DNA of 64,000 nt from Hymenobacter sediminicola (GCF_014250515.1 NZ_CP060202.1:555001-619000), one strand, 5' to 3'; counted from the first letter of the stretch, positions 56,087 to 64,000 are shown. Notes: generated from the letters alone by a model not told the origin. Made by a program: numbers and translations.

Positions 56087-58765
56087 ATGAAATCAACTTT
56101 TACAATGCCAGGCAGCCGGGCGCTGTTGCTGGCGGCTATGCTGGCGGTGCCCGGCTTGGCTGCTGCCCAGCAGGCGCCTGTGACCCAGGCGCTGTCGGCT
56201 CTAACGAGCAAGGCAGTACGCCAGGGGCTGAGCGAGCAGGACATGGCCAGCCCGGCCATCACCAGCCAGTATACTGATGCCAGCACTGGCCTGACGCACG
56301 TATATCTGCGCCAGCGTCACCAGGGCATTGAAATTCATGGAGCAGTAGCTAACGTACACGTGGCCAGCAATGGCCGTGTGGTAGTGTTGCACCACAATTT
56401 TGTGTCTGGTGTGGCGGCTAAAGTACGTTCTACTACGCCTTCACTCACGCCTGCACAAGCCGTAGCTGCTGCGGCCCGGGCCCTGAATATGCCTGCGCCC
56501 CGCTCCCTGAGCGTGGAGCAGGAAGGCCGTCCGGCCGAAGGCATGGTTTTCAACGATGGTGGCATTTCGCTGGATAAGATTCCGGTGAAGCTGATGTACC
56601 AGATCAAAGCCAACGGCGAGCTTGCGCTGGCCTGGGACGTGACGCTGGCTCCGCAGGATGCCATGCACCACTGGAATGTGCGCGTAGATGCACAGAGCGG
56701 CCTGCTGCTCGACAAAACTGACTACACTGTTTCGGAGCCCGTATCGTTTGCTGAAATGACCCAGCAGGCGATGGCGTCGCGCGGCTGGCAGCAGGTGCTG
56801 GCTACGCCCGCTACGGCCAACCGTGTGAACGTGCCCAACTCCTACAACGTGTTGCCTCTCTCGATTGAGAGCCCCAGCCACGGTGCTCGTCAGTTGGTAG
56901 TAGACCCTGCCGATCTGACGGTTTCGCCCTTCGGCTGGCACGATGTGAACGGCATAGCCGGCGCTGACTCCACCAACACGAAAGGCAACAACGTGTATGC
57001 CTATTTGGATCGTAACGGTGTAAACGGATTCCGCAAAGGTGCCAGCCCTGACGGTGGCCCTACGCAGATCTTTGACTTCCCCTTCGCCACTTCGGCGCAG
57101 CCTGAAATCAACAAAGACGCCGCCGTAACCAACCTGTTCTACTGGAACAACGTGATGCACGATGTGATGGCCAGCAAGGGCTTCACGGAAGCAGCCGGCA
57201 ACTTCCAGGTTAAGAACTACACCACTACCAACGGTACAGCTACACCCGGCGGCAACGACCCGGTGCGGGCAGAAGCACAAGATGGTGCTTCCCTGGCAAC
57301 GCCTAACCTGAACAACGCTAACTTCTCGACTCCAATTGACGGCTCGGCTCCACGGATGCAGATGTTCGAATGGTCGGGCGTTACTTCTGTGACCGTGACG
57401 GCTCCGGCTTCTGTGGCTGGCCCACTGTCGGCGCAGGAAAGCGCGCAAGGCCGTTCTCTGTCTGTGGTTGGCCCTATCACGGGTACGCTGGTTCCGGTGA
57501 ATGATGGTTCGCCTCAGCCTATGCGGGGTTGCAACGTGCCATTCGTAAACGCGGCAGCTGTCAATGGAAACATTGCCTTCATCCGTCGTGGCAAGTGCAA
57601 CTTCTCAGCTAAGATCAAGAATGCCCAGGATGCCGGCGCCCGCCTTGTGGTGGTAATGGACAGCATCGTGGGTTCGACGGCCCTCGTGACGATGGCTGGC
57701 ACGGCTCCCGATTCCATCGGTATCCGGATTCCTTCGCTGTTTATCAACTACGTGGACGGCTCCCGTCTGCTGGCGGCCATCACGGCTGGCCAGACCGTAA
57801 CGCTCACGGCTGGCACTACGCCTCGCCGCGACGGTGACTTCGACAACGGTATCATCTCGCACGAGTATGGCCACGGTATTTCTACCCGCCTCACTGGCGG
57901 CCGCCTGAACTCAAGCTGCCTGCCCAACACCACCGGTTACGAAACCATGGGTGAAGGCTGGAGCGACTTCTTCGGCTTGTGGATGACGACCAAGCCCGGC
58001 GACGTAGGTACTACGCCCCGCGGTATCGGAACGTACGCCGTTTCGGAGCCGGTTGCCGGCGCAGGTATCCGCACGCAGCCGTATACCACCAACATGCAGA
58101 TCAGCGACCTGACCTACGATAATCTGGGCACTCCTGGCTACACCGAAACGCACTCCGTAGGTGAAATCTGGTGCACGGCGCTGTGGGATATGAACTGGGC
58201 CATGATTGCGCGCCACGGCTACAACGCCAACCTCAAGGCGCTGACCGGCGGCAACAACATGACGCTGCGCTTGGTGCTGGAAGGCATGAAGCTGCAGCCC
58301 TGCACACCTGGCATGCTGGACGGCCGCAACGCCATCCTGAAGGCCGACTCGCTGCTCTATGGCGGCTCGAACTCGGACATCATCTGGCGTGCCTTCGCTC
58401 GTCGGGGTATGGGCTTCGATGCAATCCAGGGTCTGGCTACCAGCGTAACCGACAACTTCGCCGGTTTCGCGCTGCCTACTACGCTCAGCACCAACAAGCA
58501 GCTCAACGAGCAAATGCTGGAAGTATATCCTAACCCCGCTCGTGACCAGGTATTGGTTCGCACGCAGGTGAGCAGCAAATCGGCCGTATCGGTAGAGTTG
58601 CTGACCATGATGGGGCAGGTAGTACGCACGATGTCGGTACCGGCTTCTACTATCCAGCAAGCTGGCGTGAAGCTGAACACGGCCGAATTGGCTAACGGTG
58701 TGTATGTAGTACGCCTGACTACTTCGGAAGGCACTATCACCAAGAAAGTAGCGGTGCAGCACTAA
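56087..58765 (+). CDS. Secreted M36 (fungalysin) metalloprotease with PA insertion and T9SS sorting domain
   Basis: The 892-residue protein starts at ATG 56087 with a signal peptide (LLLAAMLAVPGLAAAQQ). The N-terminal part is an FTP/PepSY-type inhibitory propeptide (about 40-230: HVYLRQRHQGIEIHGAVANV). The catalytic M36 region has the zinc motif H592-E-Y-G-H596 in ISHEYGHGISTRL and the third ligand E623 in MGEGWSDFFGLW. A protease-associated (PA) domain is inserted at about 475-570 (GCNVPFVNAAAVNGNIAFI, GKCNFSAKIKNAQDAGARLV). The C-terminus is a T9SS type A domain (LEVYPNPARDQVLVRTQV, LANGVYVVRL). It is an extracellular endopeptidase. The gene is monocistronic, with a strong terminator downstream. 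Confidence 0.95.
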   Translation: MKSTFTMPGSRALLLAAMLAVPGLAAAQQAPVTQALSALTSKAVRQGLSEQDMASPAITSQYTDASTGLTHVYLRQRHQGIEIHGAVANVHVASNGRVVVLHHNFVSGVAAKVRSTTPSLTPAQAVAAAARALNMPAPRSLSVEQEGRPAEGMVFNDGGISLDKIPVKLMYQIKANGELALAWDVTLAPQDAMHHWNVRVDAQSGLLLDKTDYTVSEPVSFAEMTQQAMASRGWQQVLATPATANRVNVPNSYNVLPLSIESPSHGARQLVVDPADLTVSPFGWHDVNGIAGADSTNTKGNNVYAYLDRNGVNGFRKGASPDGGPTQIFDFPFATSAQPEINKDAAVTNLFYWNNVMHDVMASKGFTEAAGNFQVKNYTTTNGTATPGGNDPVRAEAQDGASLATPNLNNANFSTPIDGSAPRMQMFEWSGVTSVTVTAPASVAGPLSAQESAQGRSLSVVGPITGTLVPVNDGSPQPMRGCNVPFVNAAAVNGNIAFIRRGKCNFSAKIKNAQDAGARLVVVMDSIVGSTALVTMAGTAPDSIGIRIPSLFINYVDGSRLLAAITAGQTVTLTAGTTPRRDGDFDNGIISHEYGHGISTRLTGGRLNSSCLPNTTGYETMGEGWSDFFGLWMTTKPGDVGTTPRGIGTYAVSEPVAGAGIRTQPYTTNMQISDLTYDNLGTPGYTETHSVGEIWCTALWDMNWAMIARHGYNANLKALTGGNNMTLRLVLEGMKLQPCTPGMLDGRNAILKADSLLYGGSNSDIIWRAFARRGMGFDAIQGLATSVTDNFAGFALPTTLSTNKQLNEQMLEVYPNPARDQVLVRTQVSSKSAVSVELLTMMGQVVRTMSVPASTIQQAGVKLNTAELANGVYVVRLTTSEGTITKKVAVQH

Positions 58766-58794
58766 GCCAGCTGGCTTTCTGTTGCTACCAGAGC

Positions 58795-58829
58795 AAAACC
58801 CGTCCGGCAGTATGTCGGGCGGGTTTTTT
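58795..58829 (+). terminator. Terminator of the M36 protease gene
   Basis: The stem aaaacccgtccg pairs with cgggcgggtttt (one G-U) over a 9-base loop and is followed by a run of T's. It lies 29 bases beyond the stop codon. Confidence 0.8.
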
Positions 58830-58858
58830 GTGCTACTTGCTTCCTGAATTCTATTCTG

Positions 58859-59284
58859 ATGTCTATTGAAATGCCTCCCACCAGCCGGCCCGACTCGGCG
58901 CTGTTGGCCCTGCGGCCTACGCTACCGCAAGTGCAGCCAGCCTCCGGCGACGCCACGCCCGCTGATTTTCTGCACCATACGCTGCGTCCGGTTCTGAAGC
59001 TGCAGAACGACGTTCTGCTAGCCGTTGTGGCTGACTTTGTGCGCGACCATCATATTCCGTTAGCCTCCGCTTCACTTACTGAGCAGCAGCGGCTAGTGGC
59101 CGAGTTACTGACCCGCAATACCAAGCTGCGGTACACTGTGGTCGGAGTGGTAATTGGCCTGTTTACGACACCCGAATTGGCATATTACCGGCAGTACCGT
59201 TCAGAGTTGAATCGGCGTTTGTTGGAACTGGCTACCCGGCGTGTGCAGGACCAGACAGCCACGGTAGTAGCCTTGGCAGCATGA
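58859..59284 (+). CDS. Conserved hypothetical protein, translationally coupled to a J-domain gene
   Basis: The 141-residue protein starts at ATG 58859. It is mainly helical: FLHHTLRPVLKLQNDVLLAV, VVADFVRDHHIPLASASL, EQQRLVAELLTRNTKLRY, then a hydrophobic patch VVGVVIGLFTTPELAYYR and QYRSELNRRLLELATRRVQ. I recall similar uncharacterised proteins in Bacteroidota, with the HDTLRP-like start and a LYY/YYxxYRxELNRR-like end, but no named domain. Its stop overlaps the next ATG by 4 bases (ATGA), so the two proteins are probably made together and may act together. No signal or transmembrane segment is seen. Cytoplasmic location is likely. Confidence 0.75.
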   Translation: MSIEMPPTSRPDSALLALRPTLPQVQPASGDATPADFLHHTLRPVLKLQNDVLLAVVADFVRDHHIPLASASLTEQQRLVAELLTRNTKLRYTVVGVVIGLFTTPELAYYRQYRSELNRRLLELATRRVQDQTATVVALAA

Positions 59285-60099
59285 GCACTCATTATATGGT
59301 ACTGGGTGTGAGCGAGCAGGCTACTGCCGCCGAAATCCGCCAGGCATACCGGCGCCTCGTGCTGCTCACGCACCCCGACCGCACGCCCGATCCGGCTGCT
59401 CACCGCCGCTACATAGCCATCAACGAAGCCTATGAGACACTAAGCAATGCTACCCGTCGCGCTGCCTACGACCAGCAACTGCGCCGACTGGTTCAGCCGG
59501 CTCCAGAAACAGATGCTGATACCGAGCCGCACCCGGACCCGGCCTTACGCCGCCGGGGGTATCGCCGTGCCAAGGCAAGTGCCCGGCCTCCTCTTCAACC
59601 GATGCACATACGTTACGCCGCCGAATTTCGGCGCATTTTGCCCCGCTTTCGGATTGTGGCCTATCTGAGCCTACTGAGTGTAGCGCTCCTCACCGTTGAC
59701 TTCAATCGAACAGAAACGCTATCTGACGAAACAGTGCAAGAATTCGAATACGTGACCCGAAGTAGTAAGAGAGGCTCGTCATCTTACTTTATTGTGTACA
59801 CTCAGAATTCCAATTTTAAGGTAGATAACGATACGGAGCTTGAAAAAGGCGACCAAATACGAGTGCTGCAAACGCCATGGTTTGGCAAAGTGAAAACTGT
59901 AATGATACGCTCTGGCAAGATGCAGGGCGATACACTGCAAATCAGTCGATTCGACTTCCTGTGGATGCTGTGCGTGGTAGTGGCAGGTAGCGCCCTATTG
60001 TTTTTGTGCGTCAGCCTTCGTCCCGACCGCGCTTTTAATGTGGGGTTTACCAATTCCGTCGCTGTTTTCTTTTTATTTCTCTACCTGTGTTTTGTCTAA
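59281..60099 (+). CDS. J-domain (DnaJ-like) membrane protein
   Basis: The 272-residue protein has an N-terminal J domain (about 1-70) with the HPD motif at residues 31-33 (LLTHPDRTPDPAAHRRY) and the helix IAINEAYETLSNATRRAAYD. The J domain activates a DnaK-type chaperone. After a basic linker come three hydrophobic segments: about 120-135 (IVAYLSLLSVALLTVD), 226-244 (FLWMLCVVVAGSALLFLCV) and 256-272. The region between the first two is polar (ESV-like, FKVDNDTELEKGDQIRVLQ). It therefore anchors DnaK action to the membrane; the client is unknown. It overlaps the upstream gene by 4 bases. The 3' half is visibly AT-richer than the 5' half. Confidence 0.85.
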   Translation: MSTHYMVLGVSEQATAAEIRQAYRRLVLLTHPDRTPDPAAHRRYIAINEAYETLSNATRRAAYDQQLRRLVQPAPETDADTEPHPDPALRRRGYRRAKASARPPLQPMHIRYAAEFRRILPRFRIVAYLSLLSVALLTVDFNRTETLSDETVQEFEYVTRSSKRGSSSYFIVYTQNSNFKVDNDTELEKGDQIRVLQTPWFGKVKTVMIRSGKMQGDTLQISRFDFLWMLCVVVAGSALLFLCVSLRPDRAFNVGFTNSVAVFFLFLYLCFV

Positions 60100-60132
60100 C
60101 AAATCAGGGAAGGTTGGTACAAACCCGTAATC

Positions 60133-60166
60133 AAAAACGCCCGCAACCAGAGTTGCGGGCGTTTTT
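60133..60166. terminator. Bidirectional terminator between J-domain gene and terC
   Basis: A 15-bp perfect stem (60133-60147 and 60152-60166) with the 4-base loop caga has A and T runs on its flanks, serving both convergent genes. Confidence 0.85.
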
Positions 60167-60192
60167 AGTAAGTAGTAAGCCACTGCCGGCGC

Positions 60193-60963
60193 TTAGTCGT
60201 ATTGCGAGTCGCGCAGATGAACTGGGGTGGCTTTCTTGCGCAGGCGCATATTCAACACTTCTACTACCAGCGAGAAGAACATAGCGAAGTAGATGTAGCC
60301 TTTCTCGATTTCCTTGTGGAAGGCTTCCATCACCAGCATTACCCCAATCATGATCAGGAAGGAGAGGGCCAGCATTTTGATGGTAGGATTGCGGTTCACG
60401 AAATCGGCCACTATACCCGAGAAGACCAGCATTACGCCCATCGACAGAACGACAGCCAGCACCATAATCAGTACATTATCCACAAGGCCCACGGCCGTCA
60501 GGATGGAGTCGAAGCTGAACACGATGTCGATGACGATGATCTGCAGAATGGTGCTGGCCATGGTGGCTTTGCCTTTGCCGCCATGCTCTTCTTCTTCCTC
60601 ACCCTGGAGCTTGGTATGAATTTCCGTAGTGCTTTTGCCAATCAGGAACAGACCGCCAGCCAGCAGAATAAGGTCGCGGCCCGATACCCCGAACGGCTCT
60701 GCCATCCACGGCAGGTTCACGCTGAATAAAGCGGCTTTCAGGCCCACAATCCACGTGATACTCATGAGCAACCCGATGCGGCACACCAGCGCCAGCAGTA
60801 GTCCGATGCTACGGCCGCGGGCATGCTGCTCTTTGGGCAGCCGGTTCACGATGATGGATATGAAGATGATATTGTCGATACCCAGCACGATTTCCATAAA
60901 GGTCAGCGTGAGGAGGCTGATCCAGGCCGGAGCGCTGGAGAAGACCGAAAAATCGAAGTTCAT
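60193..60963 (-). CDS. TerC family integral membrane protein
   Basis: The 256-residue protein has about seven hydrophobic segments. It has the characteristic acidic motifs of TerC: FMEIVLGIDNIIFISIIVN in helix 2 and VIDIVFSFDSILTAVGLVD in the middle. A charged loop EEEEEHGGKGKA separates the halves. TerC proteins were named for tellurite resistance. More recent work on the family connects it to metal (manganese) export and to metal loading of exported proteins. No partner ter genes are nearby. ATG 60963 is the natural start (MNFDFSVFSSAPAWIS). Confidence 0.93.
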   Translation of the reverse strand: MNFDFSVFSSAPAWISLLTLTFMEIVLGIDNIIFISIIVNRLPKEQHARGRSIGLLLALVCRIGLLMSITWIVGLKAALFSVNLPWMAEPFGVSGRDLILLAGGLFLIGKSTTEIHTKLQGEEEEEHGGKGKATMASTILQIIVIDIVFSFDSILTAVGLVDNVLIMVLAVVLSMGVMLVFSGIVADFVNRNPTIKMLALSFLIMIGVMLVMEAFHKEIEKGYIYFAMFFSLVVEVLNMRLRKKATPVHLRDSQYD

Positions 60964-61110
60964 GGAGTGGTAGGCTGGTAAACGTAAAGGGGAGAGGAGT
61001 AGAGCTTTGGCGACTTAGGGGCCGGTAGGGGCCGGAGTGCAGGTACGCGCCTGCCACTGAAAGCTGAAAGTGCATCAGCCTCGCTAGGGCAGCAGATGCT
61101 GTGGACCCAC

Positions 61111-61608
61111 TTAGCTTTTCATATTCACGAACTGCAGCGGCTGGCCAATGTCGGCGGAGTGTTGGCGGAGCACAGCAATGGCAGCCTGCAGGTCGTCTAT
61201 TTTCTTGGCCGTCACGCGCATTTGGTCGTCCTGCATCTGCACCTCCACTTTCAGCTTAGCGTCTTTGATAGCCTTGCTGATTTTGCGGCCCGTGTCCTTG
61301 TCCACGCCGGCGCGCACTTTGATGGTCTTCTTCACGAGGTTGCCGCTGGCTTGCTCCTCCGCCGAAAAGTCCAGCGCCGTGCCATCAATTCCCTGCTTCA
61401 CTACGCGACCCAGCAGAATATCTTCCAGCGCCTTCACCCGCATGGAGTTTTCGGAACTGAGCAGAATAGTATTGGCCTTTTTATCAAGGTCAATACCTCC
61501 TTTGGTATCGCGCAGGTCGTAGCGGGTCTGTAGTTCTTTTTTCGCCGTGTTTACCGCGTTTTCCAGCGTTTGCGGATCCACTTTGCTTACAATGTCGAAA
61601 GATGCCAT
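61111..61608 (-). CDS. yajQ: YajQ family nucleotide-binding protein (UPF0234)
   Basis: The 165-residue protein is full length. It begins MASFDIVSKVDPQTLENAVN, the typical start. It has two ferredoxin-like halves with EISTRYD-type ELQTRYDLRDTKGGIDLDK and the conserved ISKAIKDAKLKVEVQMQDDQ with VTAKKIDDLQAAIAVLR. YajQ proteins bind cyclic di-GMP in Xanthomonas and small RNA/nucleotides in others; its target here is unknown. The start at 61608 is taken as the standard one, as a longer frame would overlap the divergent promoter region. Confidence 0.95.
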   Translation of the reverse strand: MASFDIVSKVDPQTLENAVNTAKKELQTRYDLRDTKGGIDLDKKANTILLSSENSMRVKALEDILLGRVVKQGIDGTALDFSAEEQASGNLVKKTIKVRAGVDKDTGRKISKAIKDAKLKVEVQMQDDQMRVTAKKIDDLQAAIAVLRQHSADIGQPLQFVNMKS

Positions 61609-61671
61609 GGGGAGGAAAGAGAAGGTATGGAAGCCAATACGCCAAACCAGCGGGCCGGTTGAGGCGAAGGC

Positions 61672-61679
61672 CAAAGGTA
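61672..61679 (-). promoter_or_regulatory. Candidate -7 element of yajQ
   Basis: On the minus strand this reads TACCTTTG, 63 bases before the yajQ ATG. It faces the GNAT promoter at 61685-61714, forming a divergent pair. Confidence 0.45.
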
Positions 61680-61684
61680 GGAAG

Positions 61685-61714
61685 TTGGGGATGATTCAGC
61701 GGGTGCTACTTTTG
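61685..61714 (+). promoter_or_regulatory. Promoter of the GNAT gene (-33 TTG and -7 TACTTTTG)
   Basis: The TTG at 61685-61687 and TACTTTTG at 61707-61714 are separated by 19 bases, the spacing expected for the Bacteroidota -33/-7 promoter. The -7 element lies 27 bases before ATG 61742. Confidence 0.6.
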
Positions 61715-61741
61715 CCGGTATCATCCTTGGCCAGCCTCCCC

Positions 61742-62179
61742 ATGTCCGTTCATTCTCCTGCTACTCCTGCCGAGTGGGCCGCCTATTTCCGGCTCCGCTA
61801 CGAAGTGCTGCGCCAGCCCTGGCAGCAGCCCGAAGGCTCTGAGCATGCCGAGGATGATGCCGCCCCGACTACCACACACGCCCTGCTGCTTGCTCCTGAT
61901 GGAAAGGCGCTGGGCGTGGGGCGCCTGCATCCTTCCGGCCAGCGGCAGGGCCAGGTGCGCTTTATGGCGGTAGCATCAGCAGCGCAGGGCCAGGGCGTGG
62001 GGCGCCAGATACTGGAATTTCTGGAAGCCGCCGCCCGCCGGCAAGGTCTCACGGAAATAGTGCTGCACGCCCGCGAAAATGCTGTGCCGTTTTACCAGCA
62101 GCTCGGCTACCTAGTAGTGGCTCCGTCGCACACGTTGTTTGGCACTGTAGCCCACCAGCTGATGCGTAAAGCTTTGTAG
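61742..62179 (+). CDS. GNAT family N-acetyltransferase
   Basis: The 145-residue protein starts at ATG 61742 just after the promoter (MSVHSPATPAEWAAYFRLRY), which rules out longer upstream frames. It has the GNAT core: RLRYEVLRQPW (substrate helix), GVGRLHPSG, VRFMAVASAAQGQGVGRQIL with the acetyl-CoA P-loop Q-x-x-G-x-G, and LHARENAVPFYQQLGY, the usual beta5 region. The start ELRxxVLRxPW-type resembles the ElaA/YjdJ-like subgroup. The acetylated substrate is not predictable. It is followed at 84 bases by a thioesterase gene of the same orientation. Confidence 0.92.
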   Translation: MSVHSPATPAEWAAYFRLRYEVLRQPWQQPEGSEHAEDDAAPTTTHALLLAPDGKALGVGRLHPSGQRQGQVRFMAVASAAQGQGVGRQILEFLEAAARRQGLTEIVLHARENAVPFYQQLGYLVVAPSHTLFGTVAHQLMRKAL

Positions 62180-62262
62180 AAGTAGCGGCCGCCACCGAAT
62201 AGTCGCGTAGGTGTTGCCCAAAGTAGCTACTTTTCCTGCCACTTACTTCTCTCTTTCTCAAC

Positions 62263-62739
62263 ATGGAGCAGCTTCCTGACGTTGGCACGCTGATAGCCAT
62301 CTACAACCAGATAAATAGCTACGGCCGCACCAATGGCATGGTGCTGACCGTCTCGGAGCCCGGCGAAGTGCGGTATGCCATGACCATCCGGGAAGAGCAC
62401 CTCTCCTCACCAGGCACCTGCCACGGTGGCGTGCTGGCGGGCCTGATGGATGCTGCGCTGGGAGCTGCCGCGTTGTCGTTGGCCTTCACCCGCGGCGAAC
62501 TGGTATCCACGGTCGAATTCAAGATAAACTACCTACATCCGGTCCGGCTCCATGACCATCTGCTGGCCCGCGCCCACGTAGAACATGCTGGCAACACGTT
62601 GGTAGTCACGAGTGCGGCCATTGAATGCACTACGCGGAGCCTAGTTGTGGCGCGGGGTATGGGCACGTTCAACCGCTACCCAGCAGATAAGCGCGACTTT
62701 CACCGGCTGCTCTTCCCCGATACTGAGCCAGCGGAGTAG
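62263..62739 (+). CDS. PaaI-type hot-dog thioesterase
   Basis: The 158-residue protein has the hot-dog fold. It contains the active-site helix pattern HLSSPGTCHGGVLAGLMDAALGAA, with HGG and the downstream aspartate as in PaaI/YbgC-like acyl-CoA thioesterases, and the strand STVEFKINYLHPVRL. It would hydrolyse acyl-CoA thioesters in the cytoplasm. The acyl chain is unknown. ATG 62263 starts MEQLPDVGTLIAIYNQI. The gene runs in the same direction as the GNAT gene 84 bases upstream and ends at a terminator before the convergent NYN gene. Confidence 0.9.
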   Translation: MEQLPDVGTLIAIYNQINSYGRTNGMVLTVSEPGEVRYAMTIREEHLSSPGTCHGGVLAGLMDAALGAAALSLAFTRGELVSTVEFKINYLHPVRLHDHLLARAHVEHAGNTLVVTSAAIECTTRSLVVARGMGTFNRYPADKRDFHRLLFPDTEPAE

Positions 62740-62761
62740 TTGCTTTGAATCAGTAGAAAGC

Positions 62762-62803
62762 AAAAAGCCGCCAGCGCTCAGGGAAAGCAGCCGGCGGCTT
62801 TTT
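62762..62803. terminator. Terminator between thioesterase and NYN genes
   Basis: The stem aaaaagccgcc (62762-62772) pairs exactly with ggcggcttttt (62793-62803) around a 20-base loop, followed by a short T run. It serves both convergent genes. Confidence 0.75.
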
Positions 62804-62826
62804 ATAGCCGAACCAAGGGCAAAAAC

Positions 62827-63837
62827 TTACAAGTGCTCGGATGAGTCTGCCGACTCATGCTCGTGCGATTCTTCATCATCGTACTCGTCGCCTTCTTCCA
62901 TAGCAGGAGCGGCCACTTTGCGTACGTTGCGGGCACAGTCCTCGTCGCGGTGGTTGCGGCCTACCGTGAATTCTACCCAGTCGCCTTCGCGCAGCTCGTT
63001 GAAGTCGCCTTCCGCCATATCGGCATAGCTGAAGAACAGGTTATTGGGCGGCATCACTACGAAGCCAAAGCCGTTCTTGAGGTTCTTGATGGTGCTGATG
63101 CCAATAGTGCCAACCGGGCCGGCAGCAGTAGGGCCGGTGGGGCGCACAGGTTTCGCTACGGCTGGGAAAGGAACCGGGTCCGGCGTGTTCACAAACATGC
63201 TTTCGATCAGCTCATCAGTATCGACGAGGCCTTGATCAATGATTTCGTGCATTTGCACCGGGTAGGTGGCCTGCTCGAGCAGGTGCTGCGAAGCGCGGGT
63301 TACGCGGGCTTCGCCTTTGAAATCCACGTACTTGAAGTCCCAGTTCAGCAGCATCACACGCGTGCCGATGGTGTTGAGCTTCTTAATAAGGGGCACGTAG
63401 TCCGAGTCGCCGGCAATAAGAACGATAACGTCGTAGCTTTTGTGCAGGGCCAGTTCCAGCGCTTCCAACGATAGCCACACGTCAATGCCTTTTTCCTGCA
63501 GGCGCCCATCACGCGTTTTCAGGGGCATATAGTGCGTGGCGATGCTCATGTTCATGAGAATATCGTCGAGCAACCGGTCATGGAACAGCCGGTCTTTGTC
63601 GCGCGCTTCTGTGGCCGAAAGGCGGCCACGGAAAAAGTGAGCGTCGATGATGCGGCTCAGGCGCACATCAACATCTTCTTCTTCCGCTACCTGATGCCGG
63701 ATAAACTCGTGCAAACCTTCTAGGCTAATACGGGCCTTGCGGTCATGCTGGAAGTAGTAGTAATCACTGATCTTCAGGAAATAATTGCCGTCATAAAAGA
63801 CGCCTATCCTAATCAGAGGGCTATTTATCTGGTTCAT
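62827..63837 (-). CDS. NYN-domain (PIN-like) ribonuclease fused to a cold-shock domain
   Basis: The 336-residue protein has an N-terminal NYN domain (about 10-165). Its acidic pocket includes D16 in GVFYDGNYF, the aspartate of EKGIDVWLSLEALELA and the GDSDYVPLIKKL motif, the set expected of a LabA/NYN nuclease. A linker (about 200-245) leads to a cold-shock-type beta-barrel (IGISTIKNLKNGFGFVVM, NNLFFSYADM, LREGDWVEFTVGRN). The tail is very acidic (EEGDEYDDEESHEHES). Together this suggests an RNA-binding ribonuclease, though no substrate is known. ATG 63837 (MNQINSPLIRIG) lies about 95 bases downstream of the promoter element. Confidence 0.92.
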   Translation of the reverse strand: MNQINSPLIRIGVFYDGNYFLKISDYYYFQHDRKARISLEGLHEFIRHQVAEEEDVDVRLSRIIDAHFFRGRLSATEARDKDRLFHDRLLDDILMNMSIATHYMPLKTRDGRLQEKGIDVWLSLEALELALHKSYDVIVLIAGDSDYVPLIKKLNTIGTRVMLLNWDFKYVDFKGEARVTRASQHLLEQATYPVQMHEIIDQGLVDTDELIESMFVNTPDPVPFPAVAKPVRPTGPTAAGPVGTIGISTIKNLKNGFGFVVMPPNNLFFSYADMAEGDFNELREGDWVEFTVGRNHRDEDCARNVRKVAAPAMEEGDEYDDEESHEHESADSSEHL

Positions 63838-63932
63838 ACAGAAAAAGGTTTGAGGGTAAGCAGGAGGTGTGTAGGGGGTAGAAGAGGCAGATAATTCGGT
63901 TCGGCTGCGGCTGGTATGGCACAGTCTTGTGC

Positions 63933-63940
63933 CAAAGATA
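63933..63940 (-). promoter_or_regulatory. Candidate -7 element of the NYN gene
   Basis: On the minus strand this reads TATCTTTG (TAnnTTTG). It lies 95 bases before the ATG at 63837, implying a leader of roughly 90 bases. No -33 TTG at the right spacing. Confidence 0.4.
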
Positions 63941-64000
63941 CAATACCCAAGTGTTTAGCTGCCTGAAGCACGTAGTATATTGGGTGAGTACCATCATATT

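Overview
The window looks like chromosomal DNA of a GC-rich member of the Bacteroidota, most likely the Hymenobacter/Cytophagales group. The evidence is a complete SprA (the type IX secretion outer-membrane translocon and gliding protein), four large proteins with C-terminal type IX (T9SS) sorting domains, TonB-dependent proteins of Bacteroidota type, several TAnnTTTG promoter elements, few Shine-Dalgarno sequences, and an exosortase set resembling what is called XrtX in Hymenobacter relatives. I see no rRNA, CRISPR array, insertion sequence, prophage or plasmid gene. The taxonomic call is an inference from gene content.

Layout. 1-7.4 kb: a lone Clp N-domain protein, a DUF2141 protein, a predicted zincin/beta-propeller/barrel surface protein, a TonB-plug protein without a barrel, and a DUF1905 protein. 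7.6-20.6 kb: a plus-strand block of malic enzyme (maeB), ruvA, sprA, gcvH, a VanZ-like protein and an M28 peptidase. 20.7-27 kb: a minus-strand block with a small exported protein, yicC, and a beta-helix lipoprotein downstream of a TonB-dependent receptor whose upstream region carries three 11-bp-phased repeats. 27-39 kb: a glycosyltransferase, an FG-GAP/T9SS protein, an MBL-fold hydrolase, a double universal stress protein, a Spy-like protein, a lipid-linked-saccharide flippase, a methyltransferase, and an ECF sigma/anti-sigma pair followed by a small membrane protein. 39-51.5 kb: a MoxR ATPase, then a three-gene exosortase island (45.6-47.0 kb) between two giant T9SS cargo proteins that share a long C-terminal module. 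51.9-64 kb: tRNA-Leu(UAA) and tRNA-Gly(GCC), mutS, a SpoU methyltransferase, an M36 metalloprotease (T9SS cargo), a J-domain membrane protein with a small partner, TerC, YajQ, a GNAT enzyme, a hot-dog thioesterase and a NYN-cold-shock protein.

How it fits together. The dominant theme is the cell surface. SprA would export the four T9SS cargos (FG-GAP, FN3/PPC, 13-repeat and M36 proteins). The exosortase island is a second, independent envelope sorting pathway with its own tiny substrate. The housekeeping genes (ruvA, mutS, gcvH, maeB, yicC, yajQ) are ordinary. Strong inverted-repeat terminators sit between most convergent genes and mark the transcription units clearly. The most unusual part is the exosortase island, whose apparent substrate would have only about 20-25 mature residues.
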